A stretch of 64,000 nt of DNA from Filimonas effusa (GCF_004118675.1 NZ_SDHZ01000001.1:2294001-2358000), one strand, 5' to 3'; counted from the stretch's first letter, positions 45,045-53,953 are shown. Translations and numbers: made by a program. The notes: a model not told the origin generated them from the sequence alone.

Positions 45045-45755
45045 TTATTTCACAAGACGTTGCCTGTGGTATGCTTTTAAAGCAGCTAATTGTTGCTGCT
45101 GCTTTACCAGGAGTTGTAACAATTCCTGTTTCCGTTTTTGCTGTGCGATAAGATAAAGGAAGAGCTCTTCTATTTTTAGTTGCCGGAGTTTGCTTATTTC
45201 TGCCGTGTTTATGCCATTGGTATCAATAGTGACTGCGGAAGGCATTTCGGGTAAATGACCATTATGCGCAATAAAACCGGCCAGTTCACTAACGGAACGA
45301 AGGTGGTAAGATGAGTCGAAAACATGATCGGCCCAGCCGGTAAGAATAATTTTGGCCTGGGTTGCATATACGTAGCCATTTACATTCAGTGCTTCGGTGA
45401 GGGTGCTGGTATTTACGCCCACTTTACCATCTGCCTGAACTACCAGGATATTCCTGCCAGTGGCATCATAATCGCATCCTACTATAAACTTGTCTTTTGC
45501 GGAAGGGTAATCGTTGCCAACGCATACACGAACTTCGGACCGATCTCTCGCAACATTGTACCTCGTCATCCACAAGGAATCATTGTTTTCGGCAGCTCCG
45601 CCAAAATAAAGTCTCTTTCCCCATTCAGCGGTATCAGTAACGGCACCATTATACAGGCCCACTCTTACGTGTCCGTTAGTAGCTGTATCCTGAGACCATG
45701 CCGGAGCGGCAGTGATAACCAGCGATAGAAGAATTAAAGCCATGGCATGTTTCAT
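45045..45755 (-). CDS. Secreted structural protein of a Bacteroidota tail-fibre-like family (paralogue 1)
   Basis: About 236 aa from the chosen Met (MKHAMALILL; an upstream ATG at 45791 would add 12 residues before the signal peptide). Signal peptide ends ...AWSQ. The mature part has TDTAEWGKRLYFGGA, SEVRVCVGNDY, KFIVGCDYD and NVNGYVYATQAKI, then WADHVFDSSYHLRSV, an NGHLPEMPSA segment and a long Gln/Leu-rich coiled coil at the end (about 185-236). This GWADxVF...LPxMPSA layout is very common in Bacteroidota cell-surface proteins resembling tail-fibre or S74-chaperone tails, but no role is known. It has a paralogue just upstream. Confidence 0.75.
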   Translation of the reverse strand: MKHAMALILLSLVITAAPAWSQDTATNGHVRVGLYNGAVTDTAEWGKRLYFGGAAENNDSLWMTRYNVARDRSEVRVCVGNDYPSAKDKFIVGCDYDATGRNILVVQADGKVGVNTSTLTEALNVNGYVYATQAKIILTGWADHVFDSSYHLRSVSELAGFIAHNGHLPEMPSAVTIDTNGINTAEISKLRQLKIEELFLYLIAQQKRKQELLQLLVKQQQQLAALKAYHRQRLVK

Positions 45756-45800
45756 ACTGTTCTCTTTTAAAGCATATTGAAATGAACACAAAAAAATGCG

Positions 45801-46505
45801 CTATTTGCGGCTAAGATCTTTTAATAAAGCGTCTATTTGTAGTTGCTGCGCCTGCAGTGTTTGCGTCATTTCTTTCAATTCTGCCTCCTGGCCGATCATA
45901 TAGAGAAAAAGTTCTTCTATTTTTTCCTGTTGTAACTTATTGATCACTGCCAGATCGAGCCCTTCGGCGAGCAACGATTTGCCTGAGGGCATACCTGGCA
46001 GGCATTTATTCTGTTTTATAGAGTCTTGTACCTGTGCAAGCGGGCGGAGGCGGTAGGTTGAATCGAAGACATAATCGGCCCAGCCATTTGCTTTAATTTT
46101 AATTCCTTTTGCCAAAAGGTTACCATTTACGGAGAGGGTGGCTTGTGGCTCCACCGTATTAATTCCCACCCTGCCGTTTGCGACAACCGCCATAACGGGG
46201 GTAAAAGTCAAGTTCGCGTACTTAATTGCCCCTACTATAAACTTATCGGTTTGGCCGCCATAGTTATCTCCCAGGTTCACACGTAATTCAGAAGCTTCTG
46301 GTCCTGCGTTGTAGCGGGCTATCCAAAGCGGGTCGGAATTTTCGGAAGCGCCGCTGAAATAAAGACGCTTTCCCCATTGCGCGGTATCGGTAAGGCCTGG
46401 GATGAGTTTGCCTATTCTAAGATTGCCATTGATATTCAAATCCTGTGAAAAAGTTATAACAGAGAAGAATATACCTGCGAAGAAAAGGCAGCATTTGTGT
46501 TTCAT
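45801..46505 (-). CDS. Secreted structural protein, tail-fibre-like family (paralogue 2)
   Basis: A 234-aa protein with a signal peptide (residues 1-20, ...ITFSQ) sharing all landmarks with the next gene: TDTAQWGKRLYFSGASEN, ELRVNLGDNYGG, KFIVGAIKY, VGINTVEPQATLSVNG, NGWADYVFDSTYRLRPL, CLPGMPSG and a C-terminal coiled coil (IEELFLYMIGQEAELKEM...). The two are tandem duplicates separated by 45 bases and read in the same direction, so probably one transcript. Short collagen-less, trimer-forming surface proteins are suggested by the terminal coiled coil; this is inference. Confidence 0.75.
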   Translation of the reverse strand: MKHKCCLFFAGIFFSVITFSQDLNINGNLRIGKLIPGLTDTAQWGKRLYFSGASENSDPLWIARYNAGPEASELRVNLGDNYGGQTDKFIVGAIKYANLTFTPVMAVVANGRVGINTVEPQATLSVNGNLLAKGIKIKANGWADYVFDSTYRLRPLAQVQDSIKQNKCLPGMPSGKSLLAEGLDLAVINKLQQEKIEELFLYMIGQEAELKEMTQTLQAQQLQIDALLKDLSRK

Positions 46506-46608
46506 GTGTTTAGGTTTAGGGTGATACAGGGCTTTCAGCTATTGCGGGTCAAATAAACAGAAAAATATTCATAAGAATAAAAAAAGGGGTATCCGGCTTA
46601 CTTAATAC

Positions 46609-46637
46609 AAAAGAGGCCCTTTGCGGGGGCCTCTTTT
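46609..46637 (-). terminator. Terminator of the rhamnose operon
   Basis: AAAAGAGGCCC / GGGCCTCTTTT, a perfect 11-bp stem with a seven-base loop, 34 bases after the fucO stop codon, with a T-rich continuation on the minus strand. Confidence 0.8.
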
Positions 46638-46670
46638 CCTCTTTCATATATGCTATACGCTGACACACTT

Positions 46671-47828
46671 TTAGAACGCTGTATGGTAGAGCGCTTCGAT
46701 CTCTGCCACTGAGGTATCCCTGGGGTTGCCGCCGGTGCAGACGTCTGCGAAAGCGGCTTTAGCCAACATGGGGATGTCTTCTTTTTTCACGCCGATGACG
46801 TTGAGGCGCTGCGGGATATCGATGCTTAGAGACAATGCTTTTACTGCATTTACGGCAGCTTCCACACATTGCTGATCGGTGAGGCCTTCTACTGCCACAC
46901 CCATTGCTTTAGCGATGCCCCTGTATTTGGGAGCGGCGGCAGAAGCGGCGTTGTATTCCATTACGAAAGGCAACAGCAGTGAGCAGGCTACGCCGTGCGG
47001 GGTATCGTAGATAGCACTCAGGGGATGGGCCATAGAGTGCGCGATACCGAGGCCTACGTTAGAGAAGCCCATACCGGCAATGTATTGCGCCAGGGCCATG
47101 CCTTCGCGGTCGGCTTTGCTGGAAGGATTGTTCACTGCTTTTTCGAGGTGCGCGTGAATCAATTCAATTGCTTTGATGGAGAACATATCGGACATTTCCC
47201 ATCCACCTTTGGTGATATAGGATTCGATCGCGTGCGTAAGTGCATCGAGGCCTGTAGCGGCTGTGAGGCCTTTGGGCATGGAGTACATCAACTCTGGATC
47301 GACGAAAGCTATTTCGGGAACGTCGTTAGGATCGACGCAAACCATTTTACGTTTTGCATCGGCATCAGTGATCACATAGTTGATGGTGACCTCAGCGGCG
47401 GTACCAGCAGTTGTAGGTAATGCCATGATAAGGGCAGACCTGTTTTTGGTGTTAGCAACGCCCTCCAGTGATCGTACGTCGTAGAATTCAGGGTTTTTAG
47501 CGATGATACCTACACCTTTAGCGGTGTCGATAACAGAGCCGCCGCCGAGTGCGATGATGAAGTCGGCACCTGAGCTATGGAACTTATCTACGCCAGCCTG
47601 TACGTTTTCGATCGTAGGGTTTGCTTTGATATCATCGAAAGTTTGATAAGCTATACCAGCACCGTCAAGGATCTTTTCCACTTCTTTGGCTACGCCAAAT
47701 TTGATAAGATCTTTATCGGTCATGAAGAAAGCTTTGTGTAAGCCCCGGCGTTTGATCTCTGTGAGGATCTCATAACGGGCACCTGCTCCGTGATAGGAGG
47801 TTTCGTTTAAAACAATGCGGTTTGCCAT
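46671..47828 (-). CDS. fucO: Lactaldehyde reductase (propanediol oxidoreductase), iron-dependent
   Basis: Reduces L-lactaldehyde, the C3 product of rhamnulose-1-phosphate cleavage, to 1,2-propanediol with NADH, disposing of reducing power in low oxygen. The 385-aa protein is collinear with E. coli FucO from its first residues (MANRIVLNET) to the end (CTGGNPRDTSVAEI, LYHTAF). NAD-binding GGGSVIDTAK (about 95-104) and the iron ligands Asp195, His199, His264 and His278 are all present (E. coli Asp196, His200, His263, His277). It is the last gene of the rha operon; the equivalent gene in Bacteroides is called rhaO. Confidence 0.95.
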   Translation of the reverse strand: MANRIVLNETSYHGAGARYEILTEIKRRGLHKAFFMTDKDLIKFGVAKEVEKILDGAGIAYQTFDDIKANPTIENVQAGVDKFHSSGADFIIALGGGSVIDTAKGVGIIAKNPEFYDVRSLEGVANTKNRSALIMALPTTAGTAAEVTINYVITDADAKRKMVCVDPNDVPEIAFVDPELMYSMPKGLTAATGLDALTHAIESYITKGGWEMSDMFSIKAIELIHAHLEKAVNNPSSKADREGMALAQYIAGMGFSNVGLGIAHSMAHPLSAIYDTPHGVACSLLLPFVMEYNAASAAAPKYRGIAKAMGVAVEGLTDQQCVEAAVNAVKALSLSIDIPQRLNVIGVKKEDIPMLAKAAFADVCTGGNPRDTSVAEIEALYHTAF

Positions 47829-47873
47829 AGTGGTTAAAGTTTATGGGCGTTTATATGGACGATAATCGAATGC

Positions 47874-48683
47874 TTATTTAGGTAAGTTGAACTGATCTCT
47901 CAATGCATTCATATCGGCCATAGAAGTACCTTCCGGTTCAAAGCCCATAGATTTTGCAGTGAGATAGATCTGAGCAGATTTAGACAGGGTATCTACCATG
48001 TCGAAAGCTTCCATGATATGTTCACCTACCGCGCAAACACCATGTTTTTCCCACATTACCACGTCGTATTCTTCGAGTTCTGCCACAGTTGCTGCTGCGA
48101 GTTCGAAAGAGCTAGGCATTTTATAAGGAATGATACCGAGACCACGAGGACAGAATGCTCTTGTTTCGGGAATCATACTCCATAAGAGGTAGGTAAGTAC
48201 ATCTTTTTCGAGGAATTCAGGGTTGTGCGTCATTGCCACCAGGTCGATGGGGTGTGTATGTAATACAGCCCTGTAGTTGGAACCTTTACCGATAAGGTAG
48301 TTATGCATAGACAAGTGAGAAGGCAGTTCGGAAGTAGGACGTACCGGGTTGTCGGCAATGATTACATAAGAACGTCCGTCTTCACTGATGCGGATAACGG
48401 AGCCATGTTCCATAGGCCAACGGGCCAGGTCGCGCATACGTTTGTTGGTACCTTTACAGAAGAAGTATCCTCCTTTCAGGTGTTTCATTTCTCTACCGAT
48501 CTGGATAGGCTCGCTGATAGCGGGCATATTCCTGATCTCATCGGTTACATGTTCAGTTATATTGATAGTGATGTTGCCTCCGTTACGTTCCGCCCATCCC
48601 TTTTGCCAGAGGTAGCCAGCTACTTCGGCAACATCTGCGATCTGTTTAGCAATAACGGGGGAACATTCCAATATCGATTTCAT
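47874..48683 (-). CDS. rhaD: Rhamnulose-1-phosphate aldolase
   Basis: Splits L-rhamnulose-1-phosphate into dihydroxyacetone phosphate and L-lactaldehyde. Class II (zinc) aldolase of 269 aa. Conserved landmarks: WAERNGGNITIN for phosphate binding, catalytic Glu119 (TSELPSHLSMH), zinc ligands His142 and His144 (VLHTHPIDL), and His214 (WEKHGVCAVG); E. coli counterparts are Glu117, His141, His143 and His212. Length is normal. It lies 36 bases after rhaT and 45 bases before fucO. In Bacteroides nomenclature the aldolase is rhaA, so the name should be read by function. Confidence 0.96.
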   Translation of the reverse strand: MKSILECSPVIAKQIADVAEVAGYLWQKGWAERNGGNITINITEHVTDEIRNMPAISEPIQIGREMKHLKGGYFFCKGTNKRMRDLARWPMEHGSVIRISEDGRSYVIIADNPVRPTSELPSHLSMHNYLIGKGSNYRAVLHTHPIDLVAMTHNPEFLEKDVLTYLLWSMIPETRAFCPRGLGIIPYKMPSSFELAAATVAELEEYDVVMWEKHGVCAVGEHIMEAFDMVDTLSKSAQIYLTAKSMGFEPEGTSMADMNALRDQFNLPK

Positions 48684-48719
48684 TTTTTCTATTTTGATGA
48701 TAATTATTACAGTACAATA

Positions 48720-49751
48720 TTATGACTGCGCAATCGCTACAACAATGACGGAGAGGATGAGAACAATCAGTCCCGATACCAATACGGTTATTGTTTTTTT
48801 GCTGGCGCCTTTCCATTCATCGAGTAAAACACCCCAGAGGTTGCTGAATAATACGTTCAGCGACATAAGTATACTCCATGAAAAGGCAAGTAATACGGGG
48901 CTATCGGTTAAAAAGCTTTTACCCATTTCCAATCCGAAGAACTGGGAATACCAGAGGCCGCCGGCAAGGGCGCAGAACAGTACATTGTTCAGCAGCACCT
49001 GTTTGTTAACGGAACCGTATTCTTTGAGGGTATTGTTTTTGATGTTCTGCTGGATGCAGTAAACCGCGTTGGTTACCGATCCGCCTACGGTTACGAGGAA
49101 GATCACGGGGAGGCCGGCGTAGAGAGCTTTTACACCACCATCGAGGGCAGCCTGTTTAATAGGTGCGCCGACTTCGAGGCCGAGGGTAAAGCAAGCGCTC
49201 ATGGCACCTGCGAGTAAAGCCACCAGCAAGCCTTTTGTAAGGGCAAAGTCTTTGATAGCGGCTTTTCTTTCTTCTTCGGACATATTTGCGGAGCGGAGGC
49301 TACCGGCATAACCGATGATGGCGATACCTGCCAGCGTGATGCAAACGCCGATAAGCAGCATGAGCCCTTCGCCATGCAGGAGGTCGGTATGACCTGTTAT
49401 GGCGGGGAAGAGCGTACCGAATGCTGCGCAGGTGCCGAGTGCGATACTTTGGCCCAGGGCCACTCCCAGGAAACGCATGCTAAGACCGAAAGTAAGACCA
49501 CCTATCCCCCAAAGCGCGCCAAAGCCAATGGCTTTTAGGGCACCGCCTGAAGACCACAACTGCATGAGGCTGCTGCCTTCAGGCACTGCAATAATGCTAC
49601 CCAGCAATGGGAAGACCAGCCATGCGAAAACGCCCTGTACCAGCCAGAAAGATTCCCAGGACCAGTCTTTTACTTTTTTGATAGGCACGTAGGAGCTGGA
49701 TTGACCCAGGCTCCCAAGTGCTATAATTAATAATCCGATAAGCGTGTTCAT
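48720..49751 (-). CDS. rhaT: L-rhamnose:H+ symporter
   Basis: Inner-membrane uptake of L-rhamnose. The 343-aa protein has ten predicted helices and the same length as E. coli RhaT (344 aa). It matches RhaT in its opening LGSLGQSSSYVPIKKVKDWSWESFWLVQG, in GALWGIGGLTFGLSMRFLGVALGQSIALG, and in the SNLWGVLLDEWKG segment near the C-terminus. It lies in the middle of the rha operon, nine bases after rhaA. This is distinct from the FucP-type symporter inside the PUL, so the organism has a dedicated rhamnose uptake system. Confidence 0.95.
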   Translation of the reverse strand: MNTLIGLLIIALGSLGQSSSYVPIKKVKDWSWESFWLVQGVFAWLVFPLLGSIIAVPEGSSLMQLWSSGGALKAIGFGALWGIGGLTFGLSMRFLGVALGQSIALGTCAAFGTLFPAITGHTDLLHGEGLMLLIGVCITLAGIAIIGYAGSLRSANMSEEERKAAIKDFALTKGLLVALLAGAMSACFTLGLEVGAPIKQAALDGGVKALYAGLPVIFLVTVGGSVTNAVYCIQQNIKNNTLKEYGSVNKQVLLNNVLFCALAGGLWYSQFFGLEMGKSFLTDSPVLLAFSWSILMSLNVLFSNLWGVLLDEWKGASKKTITVLVSGLIVLILSVIVVAIAQS

Positions 49752-49760
49752 ATGCGTGGG

Positions 49761-51017
49761 TTATCGTTTTGAAGTAACGTCGCGCTCGTATTTCTGAATG
49801 GCAGGGATGAAGTCTTCGCCTACTTCTACATTATTTTTCAGGCAGAAGTAATCCCATACGGCCGCCCAAGGCAAGCTTTTCGCTTCTTCGAGCAGTGCCA
49901 GTCTTTCGAAGTACTGACCATTACCTTCGTATTCACGCAGGGTAGCCAATGGTTCGAGGAACGCCTGTAAGAATGCTTTCTGTGTAGCTCTTACACCTAC
50001 TACATATGCACCGATACGGTTGATAGAAGCGTCGAAGAAGTCGAGACCTACGTGAACCCTGTCTAATGCATCGGCTCTTACGATTTCTCTTGCCAGTTCT
50101 ATTGTGTCTTCGTTGAGCGTTACAACGTGGTCGGAGTCCCAACGAACGGGGCGGCTAACATGCAACATGATCTCAGGCGTGAACAGCAGCAGAGAAGAGA
50201 TTTTATCGGCAACACTTTCGGTAAGATGGAAGTGACCTGTATCGAGCGTAACGATCTTTTGTTTTTTGGCACCGTAGCCCAGGTAGAAGTCGTGAGAACC
50301 TACGGTGTAGCTTTCGAGTGCGATACCGAAGAGTTTGGATTCGATACAATCCTTCATGTTCTTGTACTCTGTAGCGAAGATCTCGTCGAGAGATTGTTCG
50401 AGGATCTGACGGTATTTATAACGGTTTACAGTAAGATCTTTAGAGCCATCATGTACCCAGAGGTTCATGATACAAGGATCGTTCTGGAATTTACCGATAG
50501 CTTCGGAGATGGCACGGCTGCGTTTGGTATGTTCGATCCAGAAATCACGGATACCTTTATCGGGGTTGGCGAGGGTAAGGTCGCCGCTTTTTGCGTGTCC
50601 GAAAGAGCTGGAGTTGAAGTCGATTTTCAGGCCTTTTTCTTTTGCCCATTGCATCCATCCGGTGAAGTGTTCGGGGAGGATCTGATCCCTGTCAACGGCT
50701 TTGCCGCCGAATTCACCGTAGATAGCGTGCAGGTTGAACCTGTGTGTACCGCCGAGGTGTGTGATCACTTCTTCGATATCGGCTTTTACTTCGCCGACGT
50801 TGCGTGCGCGGCCGGGGTAGTTACCTGTAGCCTGGATACCGCTACCGCCCTGGTTGCCTGCGGTTTCGAAACCCACTACGTCATCGGTTTGCCAGCAGTG
50901 AAGGGAGATAGATAATTTCTGTAAGCTGGCCAGGGCGGCATCAACATCGACACCAAGCGCAGCATAACGTTCTTTAGCTATTTCAAATGCTTTGAGAACT
51001 ATATTTTCCTTACTCAT
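49761..51017 (-). CDS. rhaA: L-rhamnose isomerase
   Basis: Interconverts L-rhamnose and L-rhamnulose in the cytoplasm, using divalent metal ions. The 418-aa protein is the usual length of RhaA (~419). Visible metal/substrate blocks: SLHCWQTDDVVGFE, IDFNSSSFGHAKSG, NLWVHDGSKD, VTLDTGHFHLTESVADK and HVSRPVRWDSDHVV. Second gene of the operon, 33 bases after rhaB. The Bacteroides name for this gene is rhaI. Confidence 0.97.
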   Translation of the reverse strand: MSKENIVLKAFEIAKERYAALGVDVDAALASLQKLSISLHCWQTDDVVGFETAGNQGGSGIQATGNYPGRARNVGEVKADIEEVITHLGGTHRFNLHAIYGEFGGKAVDRDQILPEHFTGWMQWAKEKGLKIDFNSSSFGHAKSGDLTLANPDKGIRDFWIEHTKRSRAISEAIGKFQNDPCIMNLWVHDGSKDLTVNRYKYRQILEQSLDEIFATEYKNMKDCIESKLFGIALESYTVGSHDFYLGYGAKKQKIVTLDTGHFHLTESVADKISSLLLFTPEIMLHVSRPVRWDSDHVVTLNEDTIELAREIVRADALDRVHVGLDFFDASINRIGAYVVGVRATQKAFLQAFLEPLATLREYEGNGQYFERLALLEEAKSLPWAAVWDYFCLKNNVEVGEDFIPAIQKYERDVTSKR

Positions 51018-51050
51018 ACTAATTCTGTTTATGGATGTTATTGAAAGCGT

Positions 51051-52538
51051 TTATTTATAAGTGATGATTTCGCGAAAGCGGGTGTAAGCTTTGTTCCACT
51101 GATCGGTATCCTGTGGCTGGAACGTTTCGGGGCTTACGGAGTTGCGCACGACGCGACGGATATCGCCAAGAGAGCTTACGGCACCCACGCCTTTAGCCTG
51201 CATCATGATGTTGCCGATAGCGGTTGCTTCGGAAGGGCCTGATACTACCGGCATACCGATAGCATTGGCAGTAGACTGGTTGAGCAATTTGTTATTAGCA
51301 CCACCACCTATTACATGCAAACGCTGTATAGGGAACGGCGCCAGTGACTGCAGGCTTTCGAGCACTTTGCGGTATTTAAGCGCAAGACTGTCGAAGATGC
51401 AACGGATGAAATCGGCATGCGTTACCGGTGCGGCCTGTCCTGTGTTCACGCAATATTCGCGGATGGCTTTGAGCATGCTATCGGGATTGGCGAAGGAGGC
51501 ATGATCGGGGTCGATCATAAAGCGGAAACCTTCGGCTGATTCGGAGAGCTTGTCGATTTCGCTATAAGGGAGTTTATTACCGGCAGCTTCCCACTCTTTA
51601 CGGCATTGCTCGATGAGCCACATGCCGGTGATATTTTTCAGGAAACGCGTGGTACCATTAACGCCGCCTTCGTTGGTGAAGTTGAGTGCGTATGATTCTT
51701 CGGTGATGATAGGATCGTTTACTTCGATACCCATGAGCGACCAGGTGCCGGAGCTGAGGTAAGCAAAGTTTTCATCGACAGTAGGCACTGCGACTACTGC
51801 AGACCCGGTATCGTGACCAGCTACTGCAATAACAGGTACCCTGCCTATGCCGCACTCTTTCTGAATGTTTTCATTGACGTAACCGATGATTTCACCGGGC
51901 ATGACAATGGGTTGCATTAAAGAGGGGCTTAATGGAATGGCGTCAAATAATTTGGCTTCAAAATTCTTAGTGCGGGGATTGAGCAACTGAGAGGTTGAGG
52001 CAATTGTATATTCACAAACTTTACGCCCGGTGAGCAGGTAAGACAGTGCATCGGGCATAAAGAGAATATCGGAAGCCGCTTCGAGGGCTGAGGACTTTTC
52101 CTTTTTAGCAGCGTAGAGCTGGTATAGGGAATTAAAGTTCATGATCTGGATACCTGTGGCGTCGTATACTTCTTTCTTTGGTACAGACTTAAAGAACTCT
52201 TCGGGCATACCGTTGGTGTATGGATCGCGGTAAGCGCGGGGCTGGCTCAGCAGAGAGCCGTCTTTACCGAGATAAACAAAATCGACCCCCCAGGTATCGA
52301 TGCCGATAGCATCGATGGTAAGCCCCTCTGCTGCGGCTGTTTTCAAACCACGTTTGAGCTCTTCGAACAGGTCGTAAATATTCCAGTGATATTTATCGTT
52401 TATGCGAATTATTTTATTGGGGAAACGGGTGAGCTCACGGAGTTCAATGGAATCATTTTCCATTTTCGCGATACAAGATCTTCCTGAAGTAGCGCCTAAG
52501 TCGAATGCAAAGAAATGGCAAGTTTTATTTATGGCCAT
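51051..52538 (-). CDS. rhaB: Rhamnulokinase
   Basis: Phosphorylates L-rhamnulose to rhamnulose-1-phosphate; FGGY-family sugar kinase. I choose the ATG at 52538 (MAINKTCHFF), because the earlier ATG at 52565 would lie inside the candidate -7 box and add nine non-conserved residues. N-terminal ATP phosphate-binding motif FFAFDLGATSGRS, IDTWGVDFVYL with the catalytic Asp, GHDTGSAVVAVP, YLSSGTWSLMG and LHVIGGGANNKLLNQ are present in order. The ~495-aa length is normal. First gene of the minus-strand rha operon, divergent from the AraC regulator, whose likely operator lies between. Confidence 0.96.
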   Translation of the reverse strand: MAINKTCHFFAFDLGATSGRSCIAKMENDSIELRELTRFPNKIIRINDKYHWNIYDLFEELKRGLKTAAAEGLTIDAIGIDTWGVDFVYLGKDGSLLSQPRAYRDPYTNGMPEEFFKSVPKKEVYDATGIQIMNFNSLYQLYAAKKEKSSALEAASDILFMPDALSYLLTGRKVCEYTIASTSQLLNPRTKNFEAKLFDAIPLSPSLMQPIVMPGEIIGYVNENIQKECGIGRVPVIAVAGHDTGSAVVAVPTVDENFAYLSSGTWSLMGIEVNDPIITEESYALNFTNEGGVNGTTRFLKNITGMWLIEQCRKEWEAAGNKLPYSEIDKLSESAEGFRFMIDPDHASFANPDSMLKAIREYCVNTGQAAPVTHADFIRCIFDSLALKYRKVLESLQSLAPFPIQRLHVIGGGANNKLLNQSTANAIGMPVVSGPSEATAIGNIMMQAKGVGAVSSLGDIRRVVRNSVSPETFQPQDTDQWNKAYTRFREIITYK

Positions 52539-52562
52539 GATCGTTAGGTTTAGAATGGTAAG

Positions 52563-52570
52563 CAAACTTA
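52563..52570 (-). promoter_or_regulatory. Candidate -7 box of the rhamnose operon
   Basis: TAAGTTTG on the minus strand, a full match to TAnnTTTG, about 18 bases upstream of the predicted transcript's rhaB ATG. No clear -33 TTTG is present, which would fit a promoter that depends on an activator. Confidence 0.45.
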
Positions 52571-52667
52571 GTCCTGCTATTTGTTATGCGTGTTGATGAA
52601 TCTGGCTTAAATACTTAACAAAATGGCTTTGCAAAACTTTCACAGACAGATGAGTTTCGTCATAGTT

Positions 52668-52681
52668 CTTACGAGCGTAAG
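52668..52681. promoter_or_regulatory. Palindrome in the rha divergent promoter region
   Basis: CTTACG-AG-CGTAAG is a perfect 6-bp inverted repeat with a two-base centre in the 194-base gap between rhaB and the AraC gene. Possible operator for the regulator or another DNA-binding protein; AraC proteins usually bind direct repeats, so this is tentative. Confidence 0.3.
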
Positions 52682-52732
52682 TTGGTAATTTCGCGCTTGT
52701 TTACAGGGTGTCCCGTATTTAAGTGATCTCAT

Positions 52733-53650
52733 ATGAAGCCTGTTTTACAACCGATACATATTCAGTATTTGATGGCGAATGAATCGGATCATTTGTGGGG
52801 CAATGTCATTACTACTGTTGGGTTTCAGCATATAGGAGCACATGAGCCCTACCCTCCTGCGAACCATCCTACACGTTATTTGTTTTCGCCGCAAAAGGGG
52901 CGTTTGATAGAGGAGTTTCAGCTGGTATATCTTGTCAAGGGAGCGGGTAGCTTTCAATCGGGCAGTATGAAGGAAATGACTGTGCGTGAAGGGCATGCAT
53001 TTTTATTGTTTCCGGGTGAATGGCATAACTATCATCCTGATAAAGAAACCGGATGGGAGGAGTACTGGATAGGGTTTAACGGAACCATTATGCATGAGCG
53101 GGTACGCTGCGGCTTCTTTGACCGGCAAAAGGCTGTTTATGATATTGGCATCCAGGATGAGGTGATACAATTGTATCGTAAGGCGATAGAAACGGCGCAG
53201 ACTGAGGCGGCGGGTTTCCAGCAGCAGTTATCGGGGCTTGTCAGCAATTTGCTGGGGCATGTATACTCGTTGCATAAGAATGCGAGTTTTGAGCAAACAG
53301 ATGTAGCCAATAAGATCAACAAGGCGAGGATGCTCTTGTCGGAGCAATACAATGTTGATATTCCGCTTGAAACGCTGGCGCAGGAGGTGCAGATGAGCTA
53401 TTCGTGGTTCCGGCATTCGTTTAAGGAGTATACGGGCTTTTCACCCAACCAGTATGTGCTGGAGTTGCGGATACAAAAGAGCAAGGCTTTACTTACCAAT
53501 TCGGTATTATCGATAAAAGAGATCGCTTACGAGGTGGGATTCAACAATTCGGAATACTACGCTACGCTGTTCAGGCGTAAAACGGAGATGACGCCGGGAG
53601 AATACCGGCGGTTTACACAGGGCAAGCTGGTGCCGCAGCCTGTTTTTTAG
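52733..53650 (+). CDS. AraC-family regulator, probable rhamnose activator
   Basis: A 305-aa transcription factor with an N-terminal cupin sugar-binding half (LVYLVKGAGSFQSGSMKEM, then EGHAFLLFPGEWHNYHPD) and a C-terminal AraC double helix-turn-helix (about residues 195-295: IPLETLAQEVQMSYSWFRHSFKEY and IKEIAYEVGFNNSEYYATLFRRK). It diverges from rhaB, the standard place of the rhamnose activator (rhaR in Bacteroides). Its ligand is inferred to be L-rhamnose from context only. Confidence 0.9.
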   Translation: MKPVLQPIHIQYLMANESDHLWGNVITTVGFQHIGAHEPYPPANHPTRYLFSPQKGRLIEEFQLVYLVKGAGSFQSGSMKEMTVREGHAFLLFPGEWHNYHPDKETGWEEYWIGFNGTIMHERVRCGFFDRQKAVYDIGIQDEVIQLYRKAIETAQTEAAGFQQQLSGLVSNLLGHVYSLHKNASFEQTDVANKINKARMLLSEQYNVDIPLETLAQEVQMSYSWFRHSFKEYTGFSPNQYVLELRIQKSKALLTNSVLSIKEIAYEVGFNNSEYYATLFRRKTEMTPGEYRRFTQGKLVPQPVF

Positions 53651-53725
53651 CATTAAAATAGTTAGTTTTTTCAGTATCGTGCCGGGCCGCTTCCCAGGTT
53701 AAATCCCGGGGCTTCCAGGGGCATC

Positions 53726-53769
53726 AAGTGCGAGGCAAGTGCGATACAAGTGCGATGCCAGTGCGAGGC
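53726..53769. repeat. Four tandem copies of an 11-bp unit (AAGTGCGATGC-type)
   Basis: AAGTGCGAGGC, AAGTGCGATAC, AAGTGCGATGC and CAGTGCGAGGC follow each other without gaps; a degenerate fifth copy may follow (ATCTGCGG). Seen directly. No coding frame is maintained across it. Confidence 0.85.
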
Positions 53770-53781
53770 ATCTGCGGTTAT

Positions 53782-53814
53782 GGTATGCTTTCGGTATACT
53801 TTCGGTATACCTTC
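53782..53814. repeat. Three tandem copies of a second 11-bp unit (GGTATACTTTC-type)
   Basis: GGTATGCTTTC, GGTATACTTTC and GGTATACCTTC follow each other directly, 12 bases after the first array and with the same 11-bp period. The remainder of the 303-base gap between the AraC gene and GH35 holds no gene that I can see. Confidence 0.85.
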
Positions 53815-53892
53815 GCGTTGCCTGCAAGTAGCTTTTTTTGCATCCGGAATTTATATGTGCTTTTGTTACACTACCTTACTCCTACCTGCTGA

Positions 53893-53927
53893 CAAAATAA
53901 AGGGGCTGGCCATACCTGACCAGCCCC
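53893..53927 (-). terminator. Terminator of the GH35 gene
   Basis: GGGGCTGG / CCAGCCCC stem with a ten-base loop; read on the minus strand the stem is followed by TTTATTTTG. It lies 26 bases past the GH35 stop. Confidence 0.75.
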
Positions 53928-53953
53928 ACAGACAATCCTGCTATATGAACTTG

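Noticed and set aside
53726-53814. Possible CRISPR array
   Set aside because: Repeat units are only 11 bp, lie directly adjacent without spacers, and no cas gene is nearby.
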